Shown here: positions 13,597 through 19,380 of the stretch, one piece after another
Layout: the number at the start of each line of letters is the position of its first letter
How positions within the stretch are numbered: position 1 is the first letter of the stretch
Origin: a virus
Direction: 5' to 3' (one strand)
Length of the DNA stretch: 29,886 bases
IMG/VR virus record: IMGVR_UViG_3300036398_004386
Coordinates: 1-29,886 of that record
Notes under the pieces: model-generated
Databases searched by the model: none
What the model was told of the DNA's origin: nothing
Seen by the model: only the letters and a program-made list of their open reading frames with translations
Position numbers and translations under genes: made by a program

Positions 13597-13863
13597 TTAG
13601 AAGTTTTTGGCGATTTTGTTCAAGGTCGATGCAAAGACGGGCAGGTCATCGACGTCGTCGATGTCTTGCACCGCGCTTGCAAACTCTCGAACGATCTCCG
13701 GAAACTCGGTCTTTACCGCGACGCCCAACTCCGAATCTTCGTCATCGAACATTTCGCAAGCGTATTGAGCCGCATACCAGGCCTTGACGTTCTTGTCTAG
13801 GGCCTGCTCGAGCATGTCGTCGAACATTGCGTGCAGTTCGTACTTTGCTATTTCTCTCTCCAT
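13597..13863 (-). CDS. Acidic helical protein, member of a local paralogue group
   Basis: An 88-residue protein: AKYELHAMFDDMLEQALDKN, then AWYAAQYACEMFDDEDSELG, then KTEFPEIVREFASAVQ. The order of an A-x-x-A-x-Y-A helix, an acidic patch and a (T/R)xFPE helix also occurs in the proteins at 13961-14302 and 18826-19146. ATG 13863 has AAAGGACC 9 nt upstream; an out-of-frame ATG lies between. Function unknown. Confidence 0.65.
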   Translation of the reverse strand: MEREIAKYELHAMFDDMLEQALDKNVKAWYAAQYACEMFDDEDSELGVAVKTEFPEIVREFASAVQDIDDVDDLPVFASTLNKIAKNF

Positions 13864-13894
13864 TTTTCATGGTCCTTTCGTCGTTGGTAAAACC

Positions 13895-13910
13895 ACTATA
13901 TCGACTCTAG
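13895..13910 (-). promoter_or_regulatory. Array promoter: CTAGAG-TCGA-TATAGT
   Basis: Drives 13597-13863. Confidence 0.7.
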
Positions 13911-13924
13911 AAACTGGAGCAGGC

Positions 13925-13945
13925 GCCGACTCCCGCCGCGTCGGC
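13925..13945 (-). terminator. 6-bp hairpin after 13961-14302
   Basis: GCCGAC/GTCGGC with a 9-nt loop, followed by AGTTTC and then the promoter. It is weaker than its neighbours. Confidence 0.45.
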
Positions 13946-13960
13946 CCCGGCCCGATCGGA

Positions 13961-14302
13961 TTACTTGAGCGCGTCGATGATATCGAGGAGGTCAATCGCG
14001 TACTGATGATCTTTGCGATCACTCCACGCCGCAATCCCGCCTTCAACCCACTTCGCTGTCGCTTTTTCGTACGCCTCGATTTCGTTTGGGAACGTGGCGC
14101 GCAATTCGATGACGAGCTCGGCTTCGACATCGTCATCGTCTGAAAACTCGTCATGATCGGTGAGGCCGATGATCGAGGAACCGAGATAATTCGCGACGTG
14201 ACTCGCCTCGTACGCCGTGTCGAACGGGTCGTACGGGTTGATCATTTCGTACACTCTCTTTATCGCCTCGATGAGTTCATCGCGCAATTCATTCTTCGTC
14301 AT
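13961..14302 (-). CDS. Acidic helical protein, paralogue group member (113 aa)
   Basis: LRDELIEAIKRVYEMINPYD is followed by DTAYEASHVANYLGSS, an acidic loop (DHDEFSDDDDVEAE) and LRATFPNEIEAYEKATAKW. The second and fourth blocks align with YEADYVAHALG and FRMFFPEAREAIANATWAF in the protein at 18826-19146. ATG 14302 with its own promoter and hairpin makes it monocistronic. No known domain. Confidence 0.7.
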   Translation of the reverse strand: MTKNELRDELIEAIKRVYEMINPYDPFDTAYEASHVANYLGSSIIGLTDHDEFSDDDDVEAELVIELRATFPNEIEAYEKATAKWVEGGIAAWSDRKDHQYAIDLLDIIDALK

Positions 14303-14330
14303 TCTTTTTCCTTTCGTCGTTGGTGAAATT

Positions 14331-14346
14331 ATTATATCGACTCTAG
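14331..14346 (-). promoter_or_regulatory. Array promoter: CTAGAG-TCGA-TATAAT
   Basis: Drives 13961-14302. Confidence 0.75.
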
Positions 14347-14363
14347 AAAGGTTGGAGTAGGCG

Positions 14364-14396
14364 ACGCAGCCCGGGCCCCGTCGACCCGGGCCGCGT
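14364..14396 (-). terminator. Two-part hairpin after 14407-14580
   Basis: ACGC/GCGT outer and GCCCGGG/CCCGGGC inner stems, with an ACCTTTC tail fused to the promoter at 14331. Confidence 0.65.
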
Positions 14397-14406
14397 CAAG
14401 ATTCGC

Positions 14407-14580
14407 TTAGGACTCTTGATCGACCGGGCGATAACCCAGGGCGCGCGCGGTGTCTTCAGCGGCTTTCTTTGTCGCGAATCCGGTGAACGTCGGCCCCGCG
14501 ATCTTGATCGTGCTCTTACCTTCGACCGCGTGGCCAAACCAGCGACCATTGGTTTCCTGCAAGATAACCATGTTTGTCAT
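14407..14580 (-). CDS. Small hypothetical protein (57 aa)
   Basis: ATG 14580 follows GAAAGGAGAAAAC. It is a short alpha/beta domain: MVILQETNGRWFGHAVEG, then GFATKKAAEDTARALGY. This is the beta-hairpin plus helix form common in phage accessory proteins. Function unknown. Confidence 0.65.
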   Translation of the reverse strand: MTNMVILQETNGRWFGHAVEGKSTIKIAGPTFTGFATKKAAEDTARALGYRPVDQES

Positions 14581-14611
14581 GTTTTCTCCTTTCGTCATTG
14601 GCGATGAAATT

Positions 14612-14627
14612 ATTATATCGACTTTAG
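14612..14627 (-). promoter_or_regulatory. Array promoter: CTAAAG-TCGA-TATAAT
   Basis: The TAA of CTAAAG is the stop codon of 14624-14818. Confidence 0.75.
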
Positions 14628-14818
14628 AAAGATCCAAGCGCCGGCGCTCGCTTCAGCAGTGACACTGCTTCGTTGAGATCCGGATGCTCGCTGTTTCGTG
14701 CCGAGATGTTTCTCAACATCCATCCTCGATCGAGTGGATCGAGCCTGAACGGCGGCACGTCCATCCCGCGAAGAAGTTGCACGAGCCGCATCTGCTCTTC
14801 GATGGTCAATGGCGTCAC
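14624..14818 (-). CDS. Small helical hypothetical protein (64 aa)
   Basis: GTG 14818 overlaps the previous TGA by 4 nt. IEEQMRLVQLLRGMDVPPFR and DRGWMLRNISARNSEHPDL suggest helices. The stop is inside the next promoter. No recognised family. Confidence 0.6.
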   Translation of the reverse strand: MTPLTIEEQMRLVQLLRGMDVPPFRLDPLDRGWMLRNISARNSEHPDLNEAVSLLKRAPALGSF

Positions 14819-14961
14819 AGGCTATTCCAACGCTTACCGCGACACGCCTTGCGGCTTGCCTCACGGCGCTTGTTTGGGATCGTCGAGGCCCTCAGGACGT
14901 TTCGATCCGCAAAATTCCTGCGATCCTCCGCGGACCACTTTTGTGTAGGTGACGTGTTCAT
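14815..14961 (-). CDS. Leaderless basic protein (48 aa)
   Basis: ATG 14961 lies 6 nt after TATAAT and has no ribosome-binding site. Unlike the acidic leaderless proteins it is strongly basic (QKWSAEDRRNFADRN, then NKRREASRKACRGKRW), suggesting nucleic-acid contact. It is too short for most ORF callers, but promoter spacing and the GTGA overlap with the next gene support it. Confidence 0.65.
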   Translation of the reverse strand: MNTSPTQKWSAEDRRNFADRNVLRASTIPNKRREASRKACRGKRWNSL

Positions 14962-14967
14962 GTAGTC

Positions 14968-14983
14968 ATTATATCGACTCTAG
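14968..14983 (-). promoter_or_regulatory. Array promoter: CTAGAG-TCGA-TATAAT (leaderless unit)
   Basis: Drives the basic 48-aa gene and 14624-14818. No hairpin precedes it. Confidence 0.75.
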
Positions 14984-15002
14984 AAACACCACCTTGCTCG
15001 GG

Positions 15003-15107
15003 CTATCGGCCGCGGCGGCGACCGATCAGCATGCCGACAACGAGGAATACAACGATTCCCCACGTCACGCCAACCGCGGTGTTTGTAATCTCAAGCGAGA
15101 TATCCAC
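15003..15107 (-). CDS. Single-span membrane micro-protein (34 aa)
   Basis: GTG 15107 follows AAAGGAGAC. The peptide has one transmembrane helix (VTWGIVVFLVVGMLIG, about 14-29) and an RRRGR C-terminus that should stay cytoplasmic. It begins 11 nt after the stop of 15119-15367, so it is in the same unit. Function unknown. Confidence 0.65.
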   Translation of the reverse strand: MDISLEITNTAVGVTWGIVVFLVVGMLIGRRRGR

Positions 15108-15118
15108 GCGTGTCTCCT

Positions 15119-15367
15119 TTATTTTTCCTGTCGAAGCATCTCGGTGATGCCCCGCATGATTCCGTTAAAACCCTCTTCGACCTCAAACTCGTGCAAGAAC
15201 GCCTCGACCTTGTCGTTGACCGCAACCATGACGTCGAAGTCGGCATCGAGCTCGTCATCCCGCATCGCGGGCGGTAGCTTTAGTATGCGATCTTGGTACA
15301 GACATACCGCGGTGAACAGCGCCTCTGCCTCACGAGGCGAAAGTACTAACTCAAGTTTAGTTCCCAT
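15119..15367 (-). CDS. Acidic helical protein (82 aa), paralogue of 16040-16285
   Basis: LSPREAEALFTAVCLYQDR begins the protein; the C-terminal block FLHEFEVEEGFNGIMRGITE aligns with VLHDVEHEYEVAVGFDKVMA in the other copy. ATG 15367 has AAAGGAGAC. The helical, acidic character with a preserved EV-x-x-GF turn suggests one small fold duplicated in this phage. Role unknown. Confidence 0.65.
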   Translation of the reverse strand: MGTKLELVLSPREAEALFTAVCLYQDRILKLPPAMRDDELDADFDVMVAVNDKVEAFLHEFEVEEGFNGIMRGITEMLRQEK

Positions 15368-15391
15368 GTGTCTCCTTTTGTCTCTGCTTCG

Positions 15392-15397
15392 ATTCTA
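15392..15397 (-). promoter_or_regulatory. -10 box TAGAAT
   Basis: One nt after the stop of 15399-15590, without the CTAAAG half; serves 15119-15367. Confidence 0.4.
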
Positions 15398-15398
15398 T

Positions 15399-15590
15399 CT
15401 ACGCGAAGCCTTCAGCCGCGAGCATGCGCTCGAACTCGTGTAGTTGTTCTTCATTCAGCGCGAGAGAGAAGTCTTGGGTATCCCGCAGGTTGTCGACATA
15501 CGTCCAGGGATCTTCCGGCATCTCCCTGTTAGCAGCTCGCGAGATCGAGTGCACGAGTCTGCGGACCTGCGCCCGCTCTGCCGGAGTCAC
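15399..15590 (-). CDS. Small helical hypothetical protein (63 aa)
   Basis: GTG 15590 overlaps the previous TGA by 4 nt (GTGA), with GGAG 6 nt upstream. TPAERAQVRRLVHSISRAAN and FSLALNEEQLHEFERMLAAE are amphipathic helices. Coupled to 15587-15778. Function unknown. Confidence 0.6.
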   Translation of the reverse strand: MTPAERAQVRRLVHSISRAANREMPEDPWTYVDNLRDTQDFSLALNEEQLHEFERMLAAEGFA

Positions 15591-15778
15591 GAGAACTCCA
15601 GCGGAAGTTGTTCGGGCGATGCGTTTGCGATGATCTGCGCCGCAGTCGAGTGACGCGCCGAGTCAGAGGCCATGTCGATCGCCTCCCACTCTTCATCAGA
15701 CCAGTTGGCTGTGTCGATGATGATGATGTCCTCAGCTCTTCCGTAGGAGCCATCAGCCGCAAAATAGTAAGTTGTCAT
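15587..15778 (-). CDS. Small acidic hypothetical protein (63 aa)
   Basis: ATG 15778 has AAAGGACAA. It starts MTTYYFAADGSYGRAEDI and continues IIIDTANWSDEEWEAIDMAS, a beta hairpin followed by an acidic Trp-containing helix. First gene of a two-gene unit. Not recognised. Confidence 0.6.
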   Translation of the reverse strand: MTTYYFAADGSYGRAEDIIIIDTANWSDEEWEAIDMASDSARHSTAAQIIANASPEQLPLEFS

Positions 15779-15806
15779 ATTTGTCCTTTCATTGGGTTGT
15801 ACTTTC

Positions 15807-15822
15807 ATTATACTTTCTCTAG
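15807..15822 (-). promoter_or_regulatory. Array promoter: CTAGAG-AAAG-TATAAT
   Basis: The TAG in CTAGAG is the stop codon of 15819-16037. Confidence 0.75.
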
Positions 15823-16037
15823 TTATCGAAGCAGTTGGTGCAGATCCCGCCGAGGTGATCCTCCCAGTAGATCGGGTCGATCCCTGGCCAGTGAATCGAA
15901 AGTACGAGCCTATCTCCGCACGCACTGCAATGAAACTCCGGCAGTGCACCCGGCTGTGGCACGTACGTGTCGAAGCGCTTTCTGATCTGGCGCCGCGCCG
16001 CATGCCGCGCGATGAGATATGTCGTGAAGAGCCCCAA
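15819..16037 (-). CDS. Zinc-ribbon protein (72 aa), TTG start
   Basis: HCSAC (C37, C40) and ICTNC (C66, C69) form a two-knuckle zinc ribbon separated by an aromatic-rich beta stretch (LVLSIHWPGIDPIYW). The N-terminus is a basic helix. The start is TTG at 16037, 2 nt after the preceding stop, with AAGGGA well placed in that gene's end. Possibly RNA/DNA or RNA-polymerase binding (inference). Confidence 0.65.
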   Translation of the reverse strand: MGLFTTYLIARHAARRQIRKRFDTYVPQPGALPEFHCSACGDRLVLSIHWPGIDPIYWEDHLGGICTNCFDN

Positions 16038-16039
16038 GG

Positions 16040-16285
16040 CTATCCCTTCAGGATCTCACGAACGTCGGCCATGACCTTGTCGAACCCAACCGCGACCTCG
16101 TACTCGTGCTCGACATCATGGAGCACCTCGATGAACTCTTCGAGAACCACGCGCTCGCGCTTCGTCTGTGGAGTCTGCACCTCGGGCTGGATCGTGTCGA
16201 TCTCGTCAATCCTCAACAAGATCGCTGTCGCGATCCAATTCAGTTGTTCGATGTCGATCTCAATCATCATCTTCGGTTCGCTCAT
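16040..16285 (-). CDS. Acidic helical protein (81 aa), paralogue of 15119-15367
   Basis: MMIEIDIEQLNWIATAILLR opens the protein, followed by the shared C-terminal block described for the other copy, ending in VREILKG. ATG 16285 has AAAGGAAC. It heads a unit with the zinc-ribbon gene. Confidence 0.65.
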   Translation of the reverse strand: MSEPKMMIEIDIEQLNWIATAILLRIDEIDTIQPEVQTPQTKRERVVLEEFIEVLHDVEHEYEVAVGFDKVMADVREILKG

Positions 16286-16318
16286 CTGTCTGTTCCTTTC
16301 GTCTCTGTGTGTGATTTT

Positions 16319-16334
16319 ATTATATCGACTCTAG
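16319..16334 (-). promoter_or_regulatory. Array promoter: CTAGAG-TCGA-TATAAT
   Basis: Its TAG is the stop codon of 16331-16609. Confidence 0.75.
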
Positions 16335-16609
16335 TCCCACCCGCGGCAACCGCAGTAAAAGCGATCGAACTCGCTGCCGCCTTTTGGCTCGAAGTCGTGA
16401 CCGGCGATCTTCGCGAGGTGCGGATTCTCGATGAGGTCGCGTGCTCTTTCGTGCGCATCAACATGGAACCCGCAGGTCTTGCACCTGTTCATCGCATCAG
16501 TCGAGCCTTCGCCCAAGAACTCGAAGAACGCTAGGTCTGTGCTCGACATCGCCTCTCTGCCGCAACCGCACCTTGCGATTCTGTCTGTCAGATTCATTGT
16601 CTTATGCAT
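16331..16609 (-). CDS. Three-knuckle Cys protein (92 aa)
   Basis: CGC (C14, C16), CKTC (C43, C46) and CGC (C86, C88) give three Cys pairs plus His (GFHVDAHERA), probably one or two zinc sites. An acidic helix and a Gly-rich GGSEFDRFYCGCRGW end follow. The start is ATG 16609 (8-nt overlap with the previous gene) or ATG 16597 (4-nt gap); neither has a Shine-Dalgarno, consistent with coupling. Confidence 0.6.
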   Translation of the reverse strand: MHKTMNLTDRIARCGCGREAMSSTDLAFFEFLGEGSTDAMNRCKTCGFHVDAHERARDLIENPHLAKIAGHDFEPKGGSEFDRFYCGCRGWD

Positions 16610-16808
16610 CGTAAATGTCGTCCCAGTGCTCGTTTACTGGAGCATCCATCGCTACCGAGATGAGAGATTCCCACATCATGTAGCAACCTTTCGCCTCTTC
16701 CTCTGAATCGAGGTCGAACGAAACACTCGAGTTTTCGTCGCCATGTGCGAAGAAGATCGTGACTGTCATGTCATCGATCTCCGCATGGATTGGTGTTCCC
16801 TTGATCAT
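16602..16808 (-). CDS. Small hypothetical protein (68 aa)
   Basis: ATG 16808 follows GAAAGGAAA. Beta strands (IHAEIDDMTVTIFFAHGDE, then SVSFDLDSEEEAKG) precede a helix with WES and a tail ending in WDDIYDA. First gene of a two-gene unit. No recognised domain. Confidence 0.6.
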   Translation of the reverse strand: MIKGTPIHAEIDDMTVTIFFAHGDENSSVSFDLDSEEEAKGCYMMWESLISVAMDAPVNEHWDDIYDA

Positions 16809-16839
16809 ATATTTCCTTTCGTCTTAGGTTGATGATCCC

Positions 16840-16855
16840 ATTATATAAACTTGAG
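16840..16855 (-). promoter_or_regulatory. Array promoter: CTCAAG-TTTA-TATAAT
   Basis: Directly continuous with the T-tract of the terminator at 16856-16878. Confidence 0.7.
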
Positions 16856-16878
16856 AAAAACCCCAACTTTCGTCGGGG
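16856..16878 (-). terminator. Canonical intrinsic terminator
   Basis: CCCCGAC-GAAA-GTTGGGG followed by TTTTT; ends the transcript of 16903-17208. The T-tract runs into the next promoter. Confidence 0.9.
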
Positions 16879-16902
16879 CTTCTCTCGAACTCCGCGCTTG
16901 TC

Positions 16903-17208
16903 TTACTTTCCGTTCCACTCCGACAATCCGCAACGACGACGCTCAATTTCTTCGTCACTCACACTCGCGCCTTCGCCCGCATTCCACTCACGACGACGAC
17001 GTTCCGCTTCTTGCTCGTCGACCTCCGCGTCACGAAGGACCGAATCGTAAACCCACGTCGCTCGCATCGCTTCTTCGTGACCTTGATCGATGACGACGCC
17101 CAACCAACAACCAAACATGATGTCATTGGGCAAACTCAACGCTTCTCGTAACTGATCTTTCTTTACAAATATCGATGACCATTTATTTCCCCATTTGATA
17201 TTCGCCAT
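16903..17208 (-). CDS. Hypothetical protein (101 aa)
   Basis: ATG 17208 has AAAGGACAAGG. The N-terminal part (IKWGNKWSSIFVKKDQLREA, then DIMFGCWLGVVI) looks globular; the C-terminal half is a long charged helix (EVDEQEAERRRREW). It is monocistronic, between the 17241 promoter and a canonical terminator. Function unknown. Confidence 0.65.
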   Translation of the reverse strand: MANIKWGNKWSSIFVKKDQLREALSLPNDIMFGCWLGVVIDQGHEEAMRATWVYDSVLRDAEVDEQEAERRRREWNAGEGASVSDEEIERRRCGLSEWNGK

Positions 17209-17240
17209 TACCTTGTCCTTTCGTCGTAGGTGATGAAATT

Positions 17241-17256
17241 ATTATATCTGCTTTAG
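17241..17256 (-). promoter_or_regulatory. Array promoter: CTAAAG-CAGA-TATAAT
   Basis: Drives 16903-17208. Confidence 0.75.
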
Positions 17257-17280
17257 TCATGCAGTTCGACCGGCGAGAAG

Positions 17281-17318
17281 GGTGCGACTCCAGGGTGACC
17301 AGGCCCTGGAGCCGCACC
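17281..17318 (-). terminator. 14-bp hairpin after 17365-17565
   Basis: GGTGCG/CGCACC outer and CTCCAGGG/CCCTGGAG inner stems with one mismatch and an 8-nt loop. No U-tract; 25 nt before the promoter. Confidence 0.65.
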
Positions 17319-17364
17319 GGGAACGCGCGTGTCCGGAGCGACGATTCTCCGGGCCGCGCCGCGA

Positions 17365-17565
17365 TCAGATGATCGCTGGCGAGAGCGCGTCGACCAGCGG
17401 CTTGACCTGCTCCATGTTTCTGGCGAAGAACGTCGTCGATGCGACTCTGTAGCCGGCGGCGTCGTATGCATCGATTGTCACGGTGACGAAGTCTCCGTGA
17501 TCGCTGATCTTCGCCTCGAGGCGATCGCCCTCGTGGAGGTGGATGTCGTTACTTGCTGCTGCCAT
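17365..17565 (-). CDS. Small hypothetical protein (66 aa)
   Basis: ATG 17565 follows GAAAGGACAAAC. The sequence GDRLEAKISDHGDFVTVTID, then YRVASTTFFARNMEQVKPL suggests a four-strand sheet plus one helix. Monocistronic. Not recognised. Confidence 0.65.
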   Translation of the reverse strand: MAAASNDIHLHEGDRLEAKISDHGDFVTVTIDAYDAAGYRVASTTFFARNMEQVKPLVDALSPAII

Positions 17566-17593
17566 TGTTTGTCCTTTCGTCGTTGATAGATTT

Positions 17594-17609
17594 ATTATAT
17601 CTGCTTTAG
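17594..17609 (-). promoter_or_regulatory. Array promoter: CTAAAG-CAGA-TATAAT
   Basis: The TAA of CTAAAG is the stop codon of 17606-18085. Confidence 0.75.
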
Positions 17610-18085
17610 TCGCCGGAGTAGTTGTTGAAGTGCGTTCGAACGTAGTCCTCTTCGCCGCACTTCGAGCAACCTCGAATATAGCCCGCGTCGTATGTCCCAA
17701 GGACATTGTTGCTGTGCGCGGTGTGACTCCGAAGTTGCACCCACTCGTGTTGACAGATTCGAGCGATGTATTCGAGAGCTTGCGTCGGGCTGTACATGAA
17801 CCACGGGTAGTAACACCGCACCTCGTGGTTGTACCCGGTGACTTTCGCCTGCCAATTCGACATGCGCCATTCGAACTCGGATTGTGTGGTCGAGTGTTCA
17901 CGGGCAACCTTCTCCGCCGCATCCCGCATCTCCGCGGGGATCGCATTCGAATTCTTGTACCACGGCAACTTCGCCGGCGAACGATCCTTGAAGATGCAGA
18001 ATCGGATGACACCGAAACCCGCAACGTCTTCTTCGACTGACTCGAACTTGTATGGCGCTCGCTCTTGATCTTTAAGTACTTTCAT
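17606..18085 (-). CDS. Hypothetical protein with C-terminal Cys/His cluster (159 aa)
   Basis: ATG 18085 has GAAAGGAAC. The N-terminal half (VIRFCIFKDRSPAKLPWY, then AEMRDAAEKVAREHSTTQ) is mixed; the C-terminal half contains ICQHEW, AHSNN and RGCSKCGEEDYVRTHF, a plausible zinc site (CxH...CxxC). Its promoter copy (18114-18129) has a degenerate -10. Function unknown. Confidence 0.65.
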   Translation of the reverse strand: MKVLKDQERAPYKFESVEEDVAGFGVIRFCIFKDRSPAKLPWYKNSNAIPAEMRDAAEKVAREHSTTQSEFEWRMSNWQAKVTGYNHEVRCYYPWFMYSPTQALEYIARICQHEWVQLRSHTAHSNNVLGTYDAGYIRGCSKCGEEDYVRTHFNNYSGD

Positions 18086-18113
18086 CGTTGTTCCTTTCGT
18101 AATTGATGAAACG

Positions 18114-18129
18114 ATCACGTCGACTTGGG
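18114..18129 (-). promoter_or_regulatory. Degenerate array element: CCCAAG-TCGA-CGTGAT
   Basis: In exact register with the array motif but with a poor -10 box. It may be weak, activator-dependent or inactive. Confidence 0.4.
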
Positions 18130-18130
18130 C

Positions 18131-18154
18131 CGCGCCGGCCCTGAGGCCGACGCG
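18131..18154 (-). terminator. 10-position GC hairpin after 18169-18420
   Basis: CGCGTCGGCC-TCAG-GGCCGGCGCG on the - strand, one mismatch, no U-tract. Confidence 0.5.
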
Positions 18155-18168
18155 ACCGCGACGTCGAA

Positions 18169-18420
18169 TTACGCGTCGAGGATAACTTCGTATCCTGACT
18201 CGATCTTCGCCCACTTCTTCGACATGGCTTCTTGCGTCGCACCCGCATTCGTCGCGAACTTTTGTACGTACGTTTGCCTGCGCATCTTTTCAGCCATTCC
18301 CCAAGAGAACGTGACGACGTTGTCACTGATGACAATCTCGTACACTTTCTTCTTGCCTGCCTGTCCTCGACCCATCGGGCCGACCTCGCTCGCTTTCGCG
18401 AGAATGATTCGCTTATTCAT
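18169..18420 (-). CDS. WGR-domain-like protein (83 aa)
   Basis: VYEIVISDNVVTFSWGMAEK matches the first half of a WGR domain (strand, strand, W-G-R/x). It is followed by RRQTYVQKFATNAGATQEAM and KKWAKIESGYEVI, like the helix and final K-x-x-x-GY strand. WGR domains bind nucleic-acid ends or regulate partners in PARPs and in bacterial operons with MoxR/VWA-like proteins. Here it is stand-alone, with ATG 18420 and GAAAGGACA. The Arg of the motif is replaced by Met, so the call is moderate. Confidence 0.6.
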   Translation of the reverse strand: MNKRIILAKASEVGPMGRGQAGKKKVYEIVISDNVVTFSWGMAEKMRRQTYVQKFATNAGATQEAMSKKWAKIESGYEVILDA

Positions 18421-18450
18421 TTTTGTCCTTTCGTTGTAGGTGGTGAAACC

Positions 18451-18466
18451 ATTATATCGACTTTAG
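18451..18466 (-). promoter_or_regulatory. Array promoter: CTAAAG-TCGA-TATAAT
   Basis: Drives the WGR-like gene. Confidence 0.75.
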
Positions 18467-18502
18467 TCATTCCTTTTGGCCTGGCGTCGACTCGCCCGGG
18501 GA

Positions 18503-18769
18503 TTACTTAAATTCGCACATGAATTCTTCGCGGTACATTTCGATGTCGTACTCGTCAAATCCGAAGAATTCCAGACAAGCGTTGAGTTCATCTTCGAGAA
18601 CGACGATCTGGCACTGAGGCCAACCTCCACCGGGACCGTGCGCTTTAACTACTTTTACGAATGCCGATGGCGCTTCCTTCGTCAACTGTTCCAGCATTTC
18701 TTCGAAGTTTTCTCTCACGTTGTCGAATGAGCAATCGATGTCTTCGATGATTATCCACTTTTTTGTCAT
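18503..18769 (-). CDS. Acidic hypothetical protein (88 aa)
   Basis: ATG 18769 has GAAAGGACA. It shows a ferredoxin-like alternation: KKWIIIEDIDCSFDNVREN, then helix EEMLEQLTKE, strand AFVKVVKAHG, a GGGW turn, strand CQIVVLEDEL, then helix LEFFGFDEYDIEMYREEF. Strongly acidic. No function recognised. Confidence 0.65.
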   Translation of the reverse strand: MTKKWIIIEDIDCSFDNVRENFEEMLEQLTKEAPSAFVKVVKAHGPGGGWPQCQIVVLEDELNACLEFFGFDEYDIEMYREEFMCEFK

Positions 18770-18797
18770 TTTTGTCCTTTCGTCGTTTCGTATAGTT

Positions 18798-18813
18798 ATT
18801 ATATCGACTTTAG
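18798..18813 (-). promoter_or_regulatory. Array promoter: CTAAAG-TCGA-TATAAT
   Basis: Drives 18503-18769; 12 nt after the stop of 18826-19146. Confidence 0.75.
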
Positions 18814-18825
18814 TCGAATCGCACC

Positions 18826-19146
18826 CTACCCCTTGCGCTTTGCGATCTCTCGCGCGATACTCACCAATTCACGCCTGTACACGCGCTCGTTCTTGTGTTC
18901 GAAGAATGCCCACGTTGCATTCGCGATCGCTTCGCGCGCTTCCGGGAAGAACATGCGAAAACTCGCATGACGTTCGATGTCGTCGTTGTCGTACGACCAG
19001 CAGTCGCACTCGCAATTTTCGTGAAGACCGAGAGCGTGCGCGACGTAATCTGCCTCGTACGCCATGTCATCTGCGCAATAGATACGCTCGATCAATCCGA
19101 GGATCTCATTTCCGATCTTCGAACGATGTTCAACTTTCGTTGTCAT
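18826..19146 (-). CDS. Helical protein, paralogue group member (106 aa)
   Basis: EILGLIERIYCADDMAYEAD leads into YVAHALGLHE, a Cys-containing acidic insertion (NCECDCWSYDNDDIE) absent from the other copies, and FRMFFPEAREAIANATWAFF. Shared blocks link it to 13961-14302 and, more weakly, 13597-13863. ATG 19146 has GAAAGGACA. No known domain. Confidence 0.7.
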   Translation of the reverse strand: MTTKVEHRSKIGNEILGLIERIYCADDMAYEADYVAHALGLHENCECDCWSYDNDDIERHASFRMFFPEAREAIANATWAFFEHKNERVYRRELVSIAREIAKRKG

Positions 19147-19176
19147 TTTTGTCCTTTCGCTGTAGGTGATGAATTC

Positions 19177-19192
19177 AATATATCAACTTTAG
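19177..19192 (-). promoter_or_regulatory. Array promoter: CTAAAG-TTGA-TATATT
   Basis: Drives 18826-19146. Confidence 0.7.
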
Positions 19193-19198
19193 AAACCA

Positions 19199-19222
19199 GG
19201 GCCGACCCCTGAAGGCCGGCCC
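19199..19222 (-). terminator. 6-bp GC hairpin after the 40-aa acidic gene
   Basis: GGGCCG/CGGCCC with a 12-nt loop and a CCTGGTTTC tail fused to the promoter. Confidence 0.5.
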
Positions 19223-19235
19223 CGGAATCTTCGAA

Positions 19236-19358
19236 TCACTCAAACTCGTCGAGGTCCTCGAACCATCCTTCGACGTCGATATCATTTTCGATGAACTTAT
19301 CGAAATCGTCGTCTTCGTTTTGCGGATATGGGATCGTGATGTTCCATGTCGTTGTCAT
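19236..19358 (-). CDS. Leaderless acidic micro-protein (40 aa)
   Basis: ATG 19358 lies 6 nt after TATAAT with the same AATTAC link as 10692. It begins MTTTWNITIPYPQNEDDD, nearly identical to the other copy over the first 15 residues, then diverges into FDKFIENDIDVEGWFEDLDE. The conserved head and variable acidic tail point to a duplicated functional peptide, not chance ORFs. Confidence 0.75.
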   Translation of the reverse strand: MTTTWNITIPYPQNEDDDFDKFIENDIDVEGWFEDLDEFE

Positions 19359-19364
19359 GTAATT

Positions 19365-19380
19365 ATTATATAAGCTTTAG
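19365..19380 (-). promoter_or_regulatory. Array promoter: CTAAAG-CTTA-TATAAT (leaderless unit)
   Basis: The TAA inside TATAAT is the stop codon of 19366-19611. Confidence 0.75.
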
